A stretch of 64,000 nucleotides of DNA from positions 4,464,001 to 4,528,000 of the forward strand of contig NZ_CP125947.1 of assembly GCF_030064165.1 (NCBI RefSeq). Reading direction: 5' to 3'. The position numbers were made by a program, and so were the translations under genes. Source of the DNA: Comamonas resistens. GTDB lineage: Bacteria; Pseudomonadota; Gammaproteobacteria; Burkholderiales; Burkholderiaceae_C. The stretch's first letter is position 1, and every line of letters starts with the position of its first letter. Positions 7,940-17,346 of the stretch are shown piece after piece. The notes below the pieces were generated by a model. The model was given only the letters and a program-made list of their open reading frames with translations, did no database searches and had not been told where the DNA came from.

Positions 7940-8992
7940 TCAATACACGTCTGTATCACCTGGCTGGAAGTCCGGACATGGCCAATCTACATGAAAAGGT
8001 TGCCCCAACACTTCCACTGCATGAATGGGGGTCGATACCGCCGGAACTTTGCTTTGTGCAAGCCAACTGATCCAACCTTTTTGCGACTCCGGGCTGGGCA
8101 TTGGCAGCAACCGCAGAGCCTCAGTGATCTGATCCGATGGCAGGCAGCTATCCACAACCGTAGGTTGCGACTGCATACGCGTCACCAACCACCCCACAAG
8201 CTCACGACCCTTTCTCAGCCCCCAAAGAGCATAAAGGGATTGAGCACTATCCAAATTTTGATGAGGATGCATCCAATAACGCCAGCGAATGTAGGCCGCA
8301 TTTTTAATAATTTTCGGAACCAGAGAGTTAATCTCACTATACCGTTGCCAAATTTCATCAAATACTGAATCCATTTGCAAGAAATCCTCCTCTTGTATTT
8401 GCTCTATATGCAATCTCCAAGGATTAAGATGATGCAAGAAATTTTTTATAGAGTAACCATCAGTTTGACCCGATAGAGTCTTGTACTCATTACATACCAG
8501 TAAGCGTCGATATACCCCAATACGCTCCCCCAAATTAGCTGGCCGCACTCCAGGGAACCCATACATATATAGCGGAGGCTTCGTACATGGACCATGTGCC
8601 AACTGCCTCAATGCATAGTTCATTCGTAAATATGTACTATGAGGTCCTATACCTGCTCGATATTCTGGGTGAAGCATGACATCACAGACCTGCCCCATGC
8701 GCAGAGCCTCTCCTGCGCGCATCCCTGGCAACACCTGCACACCCATATGCCCAACCATGCACCCCGTTTCCATATGCTCCACAACAATGCCAAAACTGTT
8801 GGCACCAGGTCCCTGCAGGTATTTCCACTGCCAATAGGATGGCACCATAGGCTGGTGAAAAACATTTTCAAAAAGTTGACACACCTTTGGAAAATCAATA
8901 AGAGAATTTATCCTGCGGTATCTCAATCCATCCAACTCTACCGAATTATTAAAATTACTGAAATCAATGAAGAATTTCGATTCTATATTCAT
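7940..8992 (-). CDS. GNAT-like acyltransferase protein of the polysaccharide cluster
   Basis: 350 residues, no signal peptide or membrane segment. The N-terminal half resembles a GNAT N-acyltransferase: LFENVFHQPMVPSYWQWKYLQGP, then VEHMETGCMVGHMGVQVLPGM and MGQVCDVMLHPEYRAGIG, where the last stretch matches the acetyl-CoA-binding R/Q-x-x-G-x-G/A region. The C-terminal half (WRYWMHPHQN, VGWLVTRMQSQ) looks like a second, degenerate GNAT unit. Such proteins occur in polysaccharide loci, where they may acylate amino sugars. The gene is markedly AT-rich. It is convergent with the methyltransferase (28-base gap) and downstream of the PIG-L/GT2 gene on the same strand. Substrate unknown. Confidence 0.55.
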   Translation of the reverse strand: MNIESKFFIDFSNFNNSVELDGLRYRRINSLIDFPKVCQLFENVFHQPMVPSYWQWKYLQGPGANSFGIVVEHMETGCMVGHMGVQVLPGMRAGEALRMGQVCDVMLHPEYRAGIGPHSTYLRMNYALRQLAHGPCTKPPLYMYGFPGVRPANLGERIGVYRRLLVCNEYKTLSGQTDGYSIKNFLHHLNPWRLHIEQIQEEDFLQMDSVFDEIWQRYSEINSLVPKIIKNAAYIRWRYWMHPHQNLDSAQSLYALWGLRKGRELVGWLVTRMQSQPTVVDSCLPSDQITEALRLLPMPSPESQKGWISWLAQSKVPAVSTPIHAVEVLGQPFHVDWPCPDFQPGDTDVY

Positions 8993-9012
8993 AATATTTT
9001 TTACTGCATAAG

Positions 9013-10767
9013 CTAATTATGCAAACCCAGCAAGCGACGCAGTACCCTAGCCCAGCGCACAGGACGAGATTGCTGCAGAAGCTCCAAACTACGCTGAGTT
9101 AAACTCCATTCAGCCTGAATGTTCAGACACTGCAATTCAGTTTTCTGCATTTTCTGTTGCACCTGCTGCAGTTGTAATTGCGCTTGGCGCAATTGCGCAT
9201 CAATTCTCTCCCGCTCTCGACAGACCTGCTCATGTAACAGTTCGGCTTGATTAAGCGCCAACGCATACCACGCCAGAGCTCCACTCTGCTGACCTGCACC
9301 CCACCTAACCGCATGCTGCTCCAATATGCGAAGATGCCAGCGTTCCCAGTGGTTGCCATGCAGAGGGTCACTCAGATGAGAGTCTCCGAGGCCCTGGCGA
9401 TAAATAGCACTGACCCCGGGAACGTGCACAAAATGCCCTTGCTGACTAAGTTGACACCAGAAATCCCAGTCTTCAAGCACAGGTAGCCCTTCATCGAAAC
9501 AGGCCTGTGTTTGAGTCACTGCATGCAGACGAAACAACACCGCATGAATGGGTAAGTAGTTAATACCACGCAAGCGCCTGGCATCCCAGGGAAAGTCATA
9601 ATCTCGCAGCCACTGCCCATCCACCCCTTCGACCCGTACACCAGTATATGAAGCAACAGCCGTCCTGTCAGTCTGCAAAGCATTGACCAAACGATCAATA
9701 TGTTCGGGTTTTAAGAGGTCATCATCATCGAGAAACAGGGCAAATTCTCCCCGTGCCGATTGCAACCCCAAATTCGCAGCCGCTGAACGCCCAAGCGATG
9801 GTAGATTACCATTGGTACTCACTTTCGGATCAACCACACGCAAGCTTATTCGCTGAGCAGGATATGGAGGAACAGAATGAGGCAATCCACTGGCATTGAT
9901 GATCAGTACTTCGATGTTAGCGTAGGTTTGCTGAGCAATGCAGGTCACAGCATCGAACAGGCTTGGGCGAGACATGCTGCGGATAAGCACGCTGACTAGC
10001 GGTTGCTGGGTGGGCTCACTCGCCAGTCCCATGCTATTGCGCTGCAAAGGCCAGTATGCCATTTCACTCATCACACTAGGCCTCTGTAGATCCTGGGCAG
10101 AGAGGTGCCAAAAAGCTTCGGCAGCCTGCATACCCGCTTGACCAAAAGCCCGTAATTGCGCCATGTTCTGTGCCAAACGCAAATAGCTATGGCGCTCTTC
10201 CTGGGAGGCAAAACAGGCTAGGGCTTTCCACTTGAGTGCAGCCTCCTCGGAAATATCAACCAACACATTAGGCTGACTAGGCGCTCCAACCTCATAGAAC
10301 AAAATTTCTACAGGCTGTAATAGGCTACGTGCGGCAGCCATGCCGGCCAGAGCCAATACCTGATGATCGGGATGCGGCTCCGTCAGCGCAGGCAGCAGCA
10401 GCCAATGTACCGACTGCTGCCGCAGTGTTTGAGCAATGCGCTCGATCAAAGGCAAGTTGTAGCGCAGTTGGCGATCAGGCAAGTGCCAGCACTGCGGCTC
10501 AGGCAAGCCCAATACTTGCGCGGCAGCACAGGATTCTGCCAAGCGCGGGTTATCCATTTCAGCAACGAGATCCACGCCTGCCTGACCTGCGGTGACAATC
10601 AGCGACTCGACATGCAATCCTTTGCGCTTGGCTTGCAACAACAAGCCTGCACAGCCCAATACTTCATCATCAGGATGGGGAGCCAAGCACAGCATATGCT
10701 GGCCGGCCTCTAGGTTCAGCCTTCCCAGAGCGTAGTCAGGCCGGTTGTTAGCGTGTCTGTCGAGCAT
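9013..10767 (-). CDS. PIG-L deacetylase / family 2 glycosyltransferase fusion
   Basis: 584 residues, two enzymes in one chain. Residues about 25-220 are a PIG-L-type zinc N-deacetylase with APHPDDEVLG (metal Asp/His) and EPHPDHQ. Residues about 258-480 are a GT-A family 2 glycosyltransferase: PLVSVLIRSMSRPSLFDAV, then EFALFLDDDDLLKPEH carrying the DxD-type motif, and VLEDWDFWCQLSQQG. Residues about 505-560 are strongly Gln/Glu-rich and predicted coiled coil. A plausible job is to deacetylate an N-acetyl sugar and transfer a sugar to the same glycan. The ATG at 10767 lacks a good ribosome site; Met25 next to the HPDD motif is another option. No signal peptide. Confidence 0.85.
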   Translation of the reverse strand: MLDRHANNRPDYALGRLNLEAGQHMLCLAPHPDDEVLGCAGLLLQAKRKGLHVESLIVTAGQAGVDLVAEMDNPRLAESCAAAQVLGLPEPQCWHLPDRQLRYNLPLIERIAQTLRQQSVHWLLLPALTEPHPDHQVLALAGMAAARSLLQPVEILFYEVGAPSQPNVLVDISEEAALKWKALACFASQEERHSYLRLAQNMAQLRAFGQAGMQAAEAFWHLSAQDLQRPSVMSEMAYWPLQRNSMGLASEPTQQPLVSVLIRSMSRPSLFDAVTCIAQQTYANIEVLIINASGLPHSVPPYPAQRISLRVVDPKVSTNGNLPSLGRSAAANLGLQSARGEFALFLDDDDLLKPEHIDRLVNALQTDRTAVASYTGVRVEGVDGQWLRDYDFPWDARRLRGINYLPIHAVLFRLHAVTQTQACFDEGLPVLEDWDFWCQLSQQGHFVHVPGVSAIYRQGLGDSHLSDPLHGNHWERWHLRILEQHAVRWGAGQQSGALAWYALALNQAELLHEQVCRERERIDAQLRQAQLQLQQVQQKMQKTELQCLNIQAEWSLTQRSLELLQQSRPVRWARVLRRLLGLHN

Positions 10768-10841
10768 GCCGAATTGTAAGAGCCGTGGGTCCTTATAGAA
10801 GGCCGTTATTCCCTGGCTTTGTGTTCTGGAGTTGTATTACG

Positions 10842-12062
10842 TTGAAACGTCTTGTCTATCTGTCGCCGGTTCCATTGAATAGCCCGTCACAGCGACCCCA
10901 CCATTTCGTGGAATGGGCACATGAGCGCTTAGGTTGTGAGGTGTACTGGGTAGAGCCTTACCCCGTGCGCCTGCCTCGTCTTTCCGATGTCCGCCGCGTC
11001 ATGCCCCATCCAAAGGTCCAGAGCTCGAATTTAGGCCCAAGCTGGCTAGATGCATCGTGGCTGAAGGTATTGCAAGCACCGAGCCTGCCGCTGGAGCCTC
11101 TGCCAGGAGGGGCCATATTGATAGGCTGGCTGCAATACGCTTTGCGACAACAATTGAAAAATCTGCTCCACGACTCAAACACTTGGCTCGTAGCAGGTCG
11201 CCCAAGCGGCATGGCGCTGGCTCTGTGTGATGCGCAGCAAGGACGCAGGGTGCTGTATGACGTCATGGACGATATGGCGCAGTTCAGCCAAGGGATCTCG
11301 CGACGCTGGATGACTCATACGCATCAACACCTGCTGACGCAAGCCGAAGCGGTTTGGGGGTCTTCAGAAAAGATATTCCAATCACTGCAAGGTCTTACAT
11401 GCGCGCCCCCCACGCTTGTGCGCAATGGTATGACAGCTCCACCAGTATGTCCTTTTGATCCAAGTTTGGCAGGTGGCATAGGCACCTCAGCCCATTCTCA
11501 AGCGCCCTTGATATTGGGTTACGTAGGCACATTGGCCACTTGGTTTGACTGGCAAACATTGCATCGAGTGGCCAAGGCTTTACCGCAAGCGCAGTTCCAC
11601 GTATATGGACCGATCGAGGGCACCGCACCACCAACCTTACCCTCCAATGTGCAATTACTCGGTCCGGTACCACACGACCAAGTCTTTGCACTTATGCGCA
11701 GCTGGCACGCAGGATTGATTCCCTTTCTTCATAACCAGTTAACGCAGTCTGTCGATCCCGTTAAATATTACGAATATCGTGCCTGCGGTCTACCTGTGTT
11801 GAGTACGATGTTTGGAGAGATGCCCCATCACGCTGCCAATGACGAGGGGGTATGGGCATTGGAAACGATGGAGTTGGCATGTTTAGAAGAGCGCTTGCGC
11901 CACTGGCATCAAGTGCTGGAACAACGCCATGCCGAAGGCCTGCCATTGACACCTTCCAGTCTGAAAAATGCAACTTGGGCCGCAAGGTTTGAAACGGGAG
12001 CGAAAGGATGCGGCTGGTTTTCTGAACTCAGTCAGCCAGCGACCGCCACATCCTTATCCTGA
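10842..12062 (+). CDS. GT4-like glycosyltransferase
   Basis: 406 residues from TTG 10842, which has GGAG at 10828-10831 and begins the family-like sequence KRLVYLSPVPLNSPSQRPHHFVEW. An upstream GTG at 10785 would add 19 unlikely residues. GT-B fold: N-terminal acceptor half, then LILGYVGTLATWFDWQTLHRVAKALP (about 225-250), HVYGPIEG and LGPVPHDQVFALMRSWHAGLIPF. The nucleotide-sugar region is VDPVKYYEYRACGLPVLST, equivalent to the E-x7-E signature of GT4. Divergent from the PIG-L/GT2 gene and convergent with the Wzt-like gene, whose end it overlaps by 31 bases. Confidence 0.8.
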   Translation: MKRLVYLSPVPLNSPSQRPHHFVEWAHERLGCEVYWVEPYPVRLPRLSDVRRVMPHPKVQSSNLGPSWLDASWLKVLQAPSLPLEPLPGGAILIGWLQYALRQQLKNLLHDSNTWLVAGRPSGMALALCDAQQGRRVLYDVMDDMAQFSQGISRRWMTHTHQHLLTQAEAVWGSSEKIFQSLQGLTCAPPTLVRNGMTAPPVCPFDPSLAGGIGTSAHSQAPLILGYVGTLATWFDWQTLHRVAKALPQAQFHVYGPIEGTAPPTLPSNVQLLGPVPHDQVFALMRSWHAGLIPFLHNQLTQSVDPVKYYEYRACGLPVLSTMFGEMPHHAANDEGVWALETMELACLEERLRHWHQVLEQRHAEGLPLTPSSLKNATWAARFETGAKGCGWFSELSQPATATSLS

Positions 12063-13288
12063 CGGCTCCACTCTCCAGGCATCAGCCATGGCCCCTGAGC
12101 GCTACCTGCAGCTTTAAGCTCTATATAAGCAAAAGGGTCCACCCATTCATAGACATAGCGCATGTCCTTGCATAACAGGTAAACACCGACACGATAGCGC
12201 CCTTTGTTCAAAGGAATATTCGGCAGATCGAAACGAGCGTAAGCATGTCCTTGTTCGTCATGCGCTTTGATGACTCCTGTTTCGCAAAACGATGAGCCGA
12301 TGATCTTACCGCTCTCAGAGGAGATGACGATAGCCGCACACGGGTGCGGTTCCTGCTCGCTCACCTGCAGATGTATATCCACCGTCAAATGGCTTTGACG
12401 ACTATGTCCATGAAGCTCTTTACCCACTGTGCCGTCCAACGAGACTTCGGCACGCACCAAGCGCACCAACTCCGGACGCGCGGCACTGAGCAGCCCTTGC
12501 GCCACTTCGGCCTGTACTTCTGACTGATTCGCAGGCGCTGGCTCCTGATTAAGCGAGTCCAGGAACTCCTGGTAACGCGGCACAACTTCCGTTGTTGGTC
12601 CGAAAGCGCAAATACTGCCTTGATCCAGCCATAAAGTACGCTCGCAAAACAGGTCCACATGAAACAGTGCATGTGAGCACAGCAGCAAGGCCGTCCCCTT
12701 TTCGCGTAGTTGCATGACCCGATCAAAAGAGCGTTTGGCGAAAACGCCATCCCCCACTGAAAGCGCTTCGTCAACGATGAGAATGTCAGGGTCTACGCTG
12801 GTTGCGACAGAGAAAGCAAGCCGCACCTGCATGCCGCTGGAGTAGGTCTTGACGGGCATATCCAGTGCATTGCGCAGGCCACTAAATTCAATGATGGAGT
12901 CCAAACGCTGCTCTACCTGCTCACGACTTAAACCCATGGTTGCAGCGTAAAGATAGATATTCTCTCGCCCCGTGGCTTCTGGATTGAAGCCTGACCCGAG
13001 TTCCAGCAGAGCAGCAATACGGCCATGAGAATGAACTTGTCCATGGCTGGGGGTCAGGGTTCCGGCTGCCAGCTGCAACAGCGTCGATTTGCCAGCACCA
13101 TTGAGTCCGACAATGCCCAATGATTGCCCAGGGTAGACCTCGAAGCTCAGATTTTGCAACGCAGTGTAGCCGCCCAGACTATCCCGGCCATGACCACGTA
13201 GATGGCTCCAAAGTTGGCGTAAGGGCGTACGCTGAGGAGGATAGGTTTTGCCAGCTTCGGCAAAGCGCAAAATGGGATTAGAGGACAT
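12032..13288 (-). CDS. Polysaccharide ABC exporter, ATP-binding subunit (Wzt-like)
   Basis: 418 residues from ATG 13288, which overlaps the permease stop by 11 bases. Walker A GLNGAGKSTLL (about 58-68), signature YSSGMQVRLAFSVA and Walker B ILIVDEALSVGD are intact. The region after about residue 245 is a separate beta-rich domain (LTVDIHLQVSEQEPHPCAAIVISSESGKIIGSS, NKGRYRVGVYLL), as in Wzt proteins that recognise the end of the O-polysaccharide before export. With the permease it forms the inner-membrane exporter for a complete lipid-linked glycan. The C-terminal domain normally carries the glycan specificity, so it predicts a capped or modified chain end. Confidence 0.92.
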   Translation of the reverse strand: MSSNPILRFAEAGKTYPPQRTPLRQLWSHLRGHGRDSLGGYTALQNLSFEVYPGQSLGIVGLNGAGKSTLLQLAAGTLTPSHGQVHSHGRIAALLELGSGFNPEATGRENIYLYAATMGLSREQVEQRLDSIIEFSGLRNALDMPVKTYSSGMQVRLAFSVATSVDPDILIVDEALSVGDGVFAKRSFDRVMQLREKGTALLLCSHALFHVDLFCERTLWLDQGSICAFGPTTEVVPRYQEFLDSLNQEPAPANQSEVQAEVAQGLLSAARPELVRLVRAEVSLDGTVGKELHGHSRQSHLTVDIHLQVSEQEPHPCAAIVISSESGKIIGSSFCETGVIKAHDEQGHAYARFDLPNIPLNKGRYRVGVYLLCKDMRYVYEWVDPFAYIELKAAGSAQGPWLMPGEWSRQDKDVAVAG

Positions 13289-14048
13289 CGGCAAATCCTG
13301 GCTGTACACGGGCAAAAAACCATCGCGAAAAAATCAACAGCGCCGCTGCAGCCAGCATGTGCATGCTCCATTCGCGCCAATCCAGCATGCGCCCTTGCAT
13401 TAACAAGCCACGCGCGGCTTCTGCAGTCCAGGCCAGAGGGTTCAATGCCACCATCCACTGCATGGCCTTGGGAACCATGGATGCTGGGTAAAAGATGGGC
13501 GTGAGAAACAACAGCAAACTGCTGATCGACGGCGCAAGATGCCCTATGTCACGCAGATACACGCCCACCGCGCCAAGCAGCCATGCCAGCGCTAGGGCAT
13601 ATAAGCACAGGGGAAACAAAGCCACTGGCAACGCCAGAGCCTGGATATGAAGACCTCGCCATATGGCAAAAAGACTTGCGATGCATAGCGACAAGACAAG
13701 CTGCACCCCCGAAGCACCAACCACAACAGCTGGGAGCAGCGCCAATGGAAAGCGCACCTTGGTCACCAGATAAGGGTAGGACCAAATGCTGCCCGGACTG
13801 CGGTTGATGACATCGGCCACAAAGGTATAGAGCGACAGTCCAATGAAAACCTGCAGCCCATACTCCCCAGCAGATCCATCCCCCACCGGCCAACGAATTT
13901 GAAAAAATTTATAAAAAACCAGAGTGAACAGTAATATATGCACCAACGGCTGCAATACGAGCCACCCCGCTCCTACTGCAGAGCTGCGAAAGCGCAATTG
14001 CAGCTCGCGCAGCAGCCACTGGCGGTAAACATATATCCATTGGGTCAT
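13278..14048 (-). CDS. Polysaccharide ABC exporter, permease subunit (Wzm-like)
   Basis: 256 residues from ATG 14048, with AAGGAA upstream; longer in-frame readings add a non-conserved leader. An ABC-2 type permease with about six membrane segments. The amphipathic N-terminus (WIYVYRQWLLRELQLRFRSS) is followed by VGAGWLVLQPLVHILLFTLVFYKFFQ, and the family loop AVGVYLRDIGHLAPSISSLLLFLTPIFYPASMVP is clear. It pairs with the Wzt-like ATPase encoded next, translationally coupled by overlap. Divergent from the two-domain glycosyltransferase with only 60 bases between starts, so a compact shared promoter region is implied. Confidence 0.92.
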   Translation of the reverse strand: MTQWIYVYRQWLLRELQLRFRSSAVGAGWLVLQPLVHILLFTLVFYKFFQIRWPVGDGSAGEYGLQVFIGLSLYTFVADVINRSPGSIWSYPYLVTKVRFPLALLPAVVVGASGVQLVLSLCIASLFAIWRGLHIQALALPVALFPLCLYALALAWLLGAVGVYLRDIGHLAPSISSLLLFLTPIFYPASMVPKAMQWMVALNPLAWTAEAARGLLMQGRMLDWREWSMHMLAAAALLIFSRWFFARVQPGFADVL

Positions 14049-14108
14049 GACGTGTAAATTCCTTGTAGACCAAGCTGCTCCGTGCCCAGCAATGAGACAA
14101 TCGGGCAG

Positions 14109-16178
14109 ATGAGTATCTACGCTTTCCTGCAATCGCTATGGCGCAAGCTACCGCTTGCCTCTCATCATAAAGCCCGTTTGCGTCAGGCACTGCGACGAGC
14201 ATGGCCTGGAAGTGCCACCTCACCAGTAGCGATGAGTGGACCTCTAGGCACTGCCTCATTCAGCTCTCTGGAGCAATTGTGCCTGCAGCCCGTACGATTT
14301 ACGGCTATCGGGCAAAGAGACTGGATTATCTTCGGAATTATCGGCTGGGACTTTCGCATCCAACGACCACAACACCTAGCCCGAGAGCTAGCCCAGGCTG
14401 GGGATACGGTGTTTTACGTTGAGCCCAACTTCGTAGCAAGTAGCCAGCCGGGGTGTACTGTGCGACAGCTCGATCCTGATCTGCCGCTATATACAGTCCA
14501 GTTGCATCTTCAAGACGCACCTCAAATCTACTTCGAGCCTGCAAATGCAGTGCAGGCAACACAGCTGCGCTTGTCAATGGCTCACCTATTGGCTCAGTGG
14601 GGAATACAGGCCTCCACAGCGATCGTACAACACCCATATTGGACACCCTTGGCGCTGACACTGCCCAACGCCTTACAGATCTATGACTGCATGGACCATC
14701 ACGAAGGCTTTGGCGGCATGCCGCCGACGTTAGTCGAGCAGGAACATGCCTATATGGACCGTGCAGACATCGTCACTGTGACATCACAATGGCTGCACGA
14801 CTGGGCTTCCTCCAAAGGACGGCAAGATGCGATCATCGTGCGTAATGGATGTGACTACCAGCATTTCTATGCGCCACCAAAGCAGGCGCATCAGCCACAA
14901 GAACAACGCAAGGTCATTGGTTACTTTGGAGCCATTGCCGAATGGTTCGACGTGGAGCTGATACAAAAGCTGGCACAGCGCTTTGGGGATTGTGAAGTTG
15001 TGCTTGTAGGCAACGACACCGTGCAAGCGGGACGCGCCCTGGCGCACTTGCCAAATGTACGCCTTGTCGGAGAGAAGCCTTATAACGAGCTGCCGCAGTA
15101 CTTACATGATTTCGATGTATGTTTGCTGCCATTTCAACGTATTCCACTGACGCTTGCGACCAACCCTGTCAAAGTGTATGAGTATCTCTGCGCGGGCTCC
15201 GAAGTGGTGTGTACCGATTTGCCTGAAATCGCCCAGTTTGGTGAGCTGGTGCACAAGTCCGACACACATGAAGGCTTCATTGAAGCAGTCAACCGAGCCT
15301 TAAATGCACCTGCAGATCAAGCCATGCAGGCACGTCGCCAAGCCTTTGCACAAAGTCAGACTTGGGCTGAACGTGCCCAATGCCTGCGTAGATCTGTGCA
15401 GTCGCTGGAACTGCCGTCGATCAGTGTGGTCGTGCTAACTTACAACAACTGGGCTTATACCGAAGCCTGCCTGGACAGCTTGTTCACGCGCACCGATTAC
15501 CCAGGTCAACTGGAAGTGGTCGCGGCTGACAATGCTTCGAGTGATGAGACAGTGGAGCGCCTCAAAGAGTGGGCGACCCGGGAGCCCCGCTTGAAACTGG
15601 TTCTCAATGAGAGCAACCTGGGGTTTTCGGCCGGCAACAATACCGGCTTGGCAGCCGCCACAAGCGACTATCTCGTGATGCTGAACAACGATACCGTGGT
15701 GACACGTGGCTGGCTGCTGAGCCTATTGCGTCACTTTCAGGCCACCCCGTCGCTGGGGCTGCTTGGCCCTGCCACCAACCATATCGGCAACGAGTCGAAG
15801 GTTCCGGTGCATTACGAGTCATTGACCCAGATGCCTGCCGCGTCAAGAGTATGGACGTTGGCGCACATGGGACAGTTGTATCCCATGCGTACGCTAGCCT
15901 TCTTTTGCGTGATGATGTCCCGTGCCGTCTATGAGCGCATCGGCCCTATGGACGAAACTTTTGGGCGAGGTTTTTTCGAAGACGATGATTATTGCCGCCG
16001 CGTTGAGCAGCAAGGTTTGCATCTCGCCTGCGCCGACGACGTTCTCGTGCATCATCGGCTTTCCGCGAGCTTCGACAAAGTGGACAGTGGCGAGCGACAG
16101 GCTCTTTTCGAGCGGAACAAAGCTTATTACGAATCCAAATGGGGTGCTTGGCAACCGCACCGCTATCGCGATCACTAA
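14109..16178 (+). CDS. Two-domain glycosyltransferase (GT-B plus family 2 GT-A)
   Basis: 689 residues from ATG 14109; a GTG nine codons upstream is possible. Residues about 65-420 form a GT-B type transferase ([61 protein letters not shown]). Residues about 435-685 form a family 2 GT-A domain ([51 protein letters not shown] with the acidic motif, then [15 protein letters not shown]). Two domains suggest consecutive additions of two sugars in a repeat unit, or addition and capping. Thirteen bases before the WecB gene, so probably one transcript. Confidence 0.88.
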   Translation: MSIYAFLQSLWRKLPLASHHKARLRQALRRAWPGSATSPVAMSGPLGTASFSSLEQLCLQPVRFTAIGQRDWIIFGIIGWDFRIQRPQHLARELAQAGDTVFYVEPNFVASSQPGCTVRQLDPDLPLYTVQLHLQDAPQIYFEPANAVQATQLRLSMAHLLAQWGIQASTAIVQHPYWTPLALTLPNALQIYDCMDHHEGFGGMPPTLVEQEHAYMDRADIVTVTSQWLHDWASSKGRQDAIIVRNGCDYQHFYAPPKQAHQPQEQRKVIGYFGAIAEWFDVELIQKLAQRFGDCEVVLVGNDTVQAGRALAHLPNVRLVGEKPYNELPQYLHDFDVCLLPFQRIPLTLATNPVKVYEYLCAGSEVVCTDLPEIAQFGELVHKSDTHEGFIEAVNRALNAPADQAMQARRQAFAQSQTWAERAQCLRRSVQSLELPSISVVVLTYNNWAYTEACLDSLFTRTDYPGQLEVVAADNASSDETVERLKEWATREPRLKLVLNESNLGFSAGNNTGLAAATSDYLVMLNNDTVVTRGWLLSLLRHFQATPSLGLLGPATNHIGNESKVPVHYESLTQMPAASRVWTLAHMGQLYPMRTLAFFCVMMSRAVYERIGPMDETFGRGFFEDDDYCRRVEQQGLHLACADDVLVHHRLSASFDKVDSGERQALFERNKAYYESKWGAWQPHRYRDH

Positions 16179-16191
16179 CAAGGATTCTTTG

Positions 16192-17316
16192 ATGAAGGTT
16201 TTAACTGTTTTTGGCACGCGCCCCGAAGCCATCAAGATGGCTCCACTGGTCAAAGCCTTGGACGCGGCTCAAGGTATACAAACACGCACCTGCGTGACAG
16301 GACAGCACCGTCAGATGCTGGATCAGGTTTTGAAACTCTTTGAAATTGTTCCAGAATATGATTTGCAAGTGATGCAGCCAGGCCAAACACTCTCTATGGT
16401 AACAAGCCAAATCTTGCTTGGCATACAGCCTGTTCTGGAGGATTTTCGCCCGGATTTGGTGCTCGTGCATGGGGATACAGCAACCACATTTGCTGCCACG
16501 CTCGCAGCGTTCTATCACAAGATCCCGGTGGGGCATGTCGAGGCTGGTTTACGCACCGGAGATCTGTACTCCCCTTGGCCCGAAGAGGCCAATCGCTGCC
16601 TTACAGGAAAGCTCGCACACTGGCACTTTGCGCCAACCCAGCAGACTCAAGACAATCTGCTGCGTGAAGGCGTACCAGATACACAAATTGTGGTGACTGG
16701 CAATACGGTGATCGATGCACTTTTGATAGCCGAAAAAAAACTGCAGAAAGATCAGCCTCTACAGCAAGCACAGCAGAGGAAATTTAGCTTCCTCCGGTCC
16801 GAGTCCCGCATGGTATTAATCACAGGGCACCGTCGAGAAAATTTCGGTGATGGCTTTGAGCGCATTTGCAAAGCAATTGCATTGCTCGCCCGCCAACATC
16901 CCGACGTAGATTTTGTCTACCCTGTCCACTTAAATCCACAAGTTCGTGAACCGGTAAACCGTTTACTTAGCGGGCAAGATAATGTTCACCTCATCGAACC
17001 ACAGGACTATCTGCCATTTGTTTACCTAATGGGCCGCAGCTCTATTATTTTGACGGATTCCGGCGGAATTCAAGAGGAGGCTCCTTCTTTAGGAAAACCA
17101 GTTTTGGTCATGCGCGATACCACTGAGCGCCCAGAAGCTGTACAAGCAGGCACAGTGAAGTTGGTGGGTACAGAGGTGAATGCAATCTTTGAGGGAGTTC
17201 ACAACTTGCTGACCGACAGCGCTTTGTATCACTCCATGGCAATAGCTCATAACCCCTATGGGGACGGAGAGGCCTGTAGACGCATCGTGAAATTTCTACA
17301 AGAAAAACTGAAATAA
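16192..17316 (+). CDS. wecB: UDP-N-acetylglucosamine 2-epimerase (non-hydrolysing)
   Basis: 374 residues from ATG 16192, preceded by AAGGA. It interconverts UDP-GlcNAc and UDP-ManNAc in the cytoplasm. Family landmarks are all present: [19 protein letters not shown] at the N-terminus, [56 protein letters not shown] and the C-terminal [30 protein letters not shown]. Length is typical. It suggests ManNAc or a derivative in the glycan made here; no UDP-ManNAc dehydrogenase (wecC) is in the window. A convergent terminator follows immediately. Confidence 0.95.
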   Translation: MKVLTVFGTRPEAIKMAPLVKALDAAQGIQTRTCVTGQHRQMLDQVLKLFEIVPEYDLQVMQPGQTLSMVTSQILLGIQPVLEDFRPDLVLVHGDTATTFAATLAAFYHKIPVGHVEAGLRTGDLYSPWPEEANRCLTGKLAHWHFAPTQQTQDNLLREGVPDTQIVVTGNTVIDALLIAEKKLQKDQPLQQAQQRKFSFLRSESRMVLITGHRRENFGDGFERICKAIALLARQHPDVDFVYPVHLNPQVREPVNRLLSGQDNVHLIEPQDYLPFVYLMGRSSIILTDSGGIQEEAPSLGKPVLVMRDTTERPEAVQAGTVKLVGTEVNAIFEGVHNLLTDSALYHSMAIAHNPYGDGEACRRIVKFLQEKLK

Positions 17317-17345
17317 AAAAAGGGGGAAAAATTTCCCCTTTTTCA
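17316..17345. terminator. Bidirectional terminator between wecB and wecA-like gene
   Basis: AAAAAGGGG and CCCCTTTTT pair around a short A/T-rich loop, with A and T tracts on both flanks. It lies directly between two converging stop codons (17316 and 17347), so it can serve both strands. Confidence 0.85.
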
Positions 17346-17346
17346 A

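Noticed and set aside
15922..16191. 90-residue N-terminal extension of WecB
   Set aside because: Lies within the end of the preceding glycosyltransferase; the conserved epimerase start is at 16192 with AAGGA upstream.
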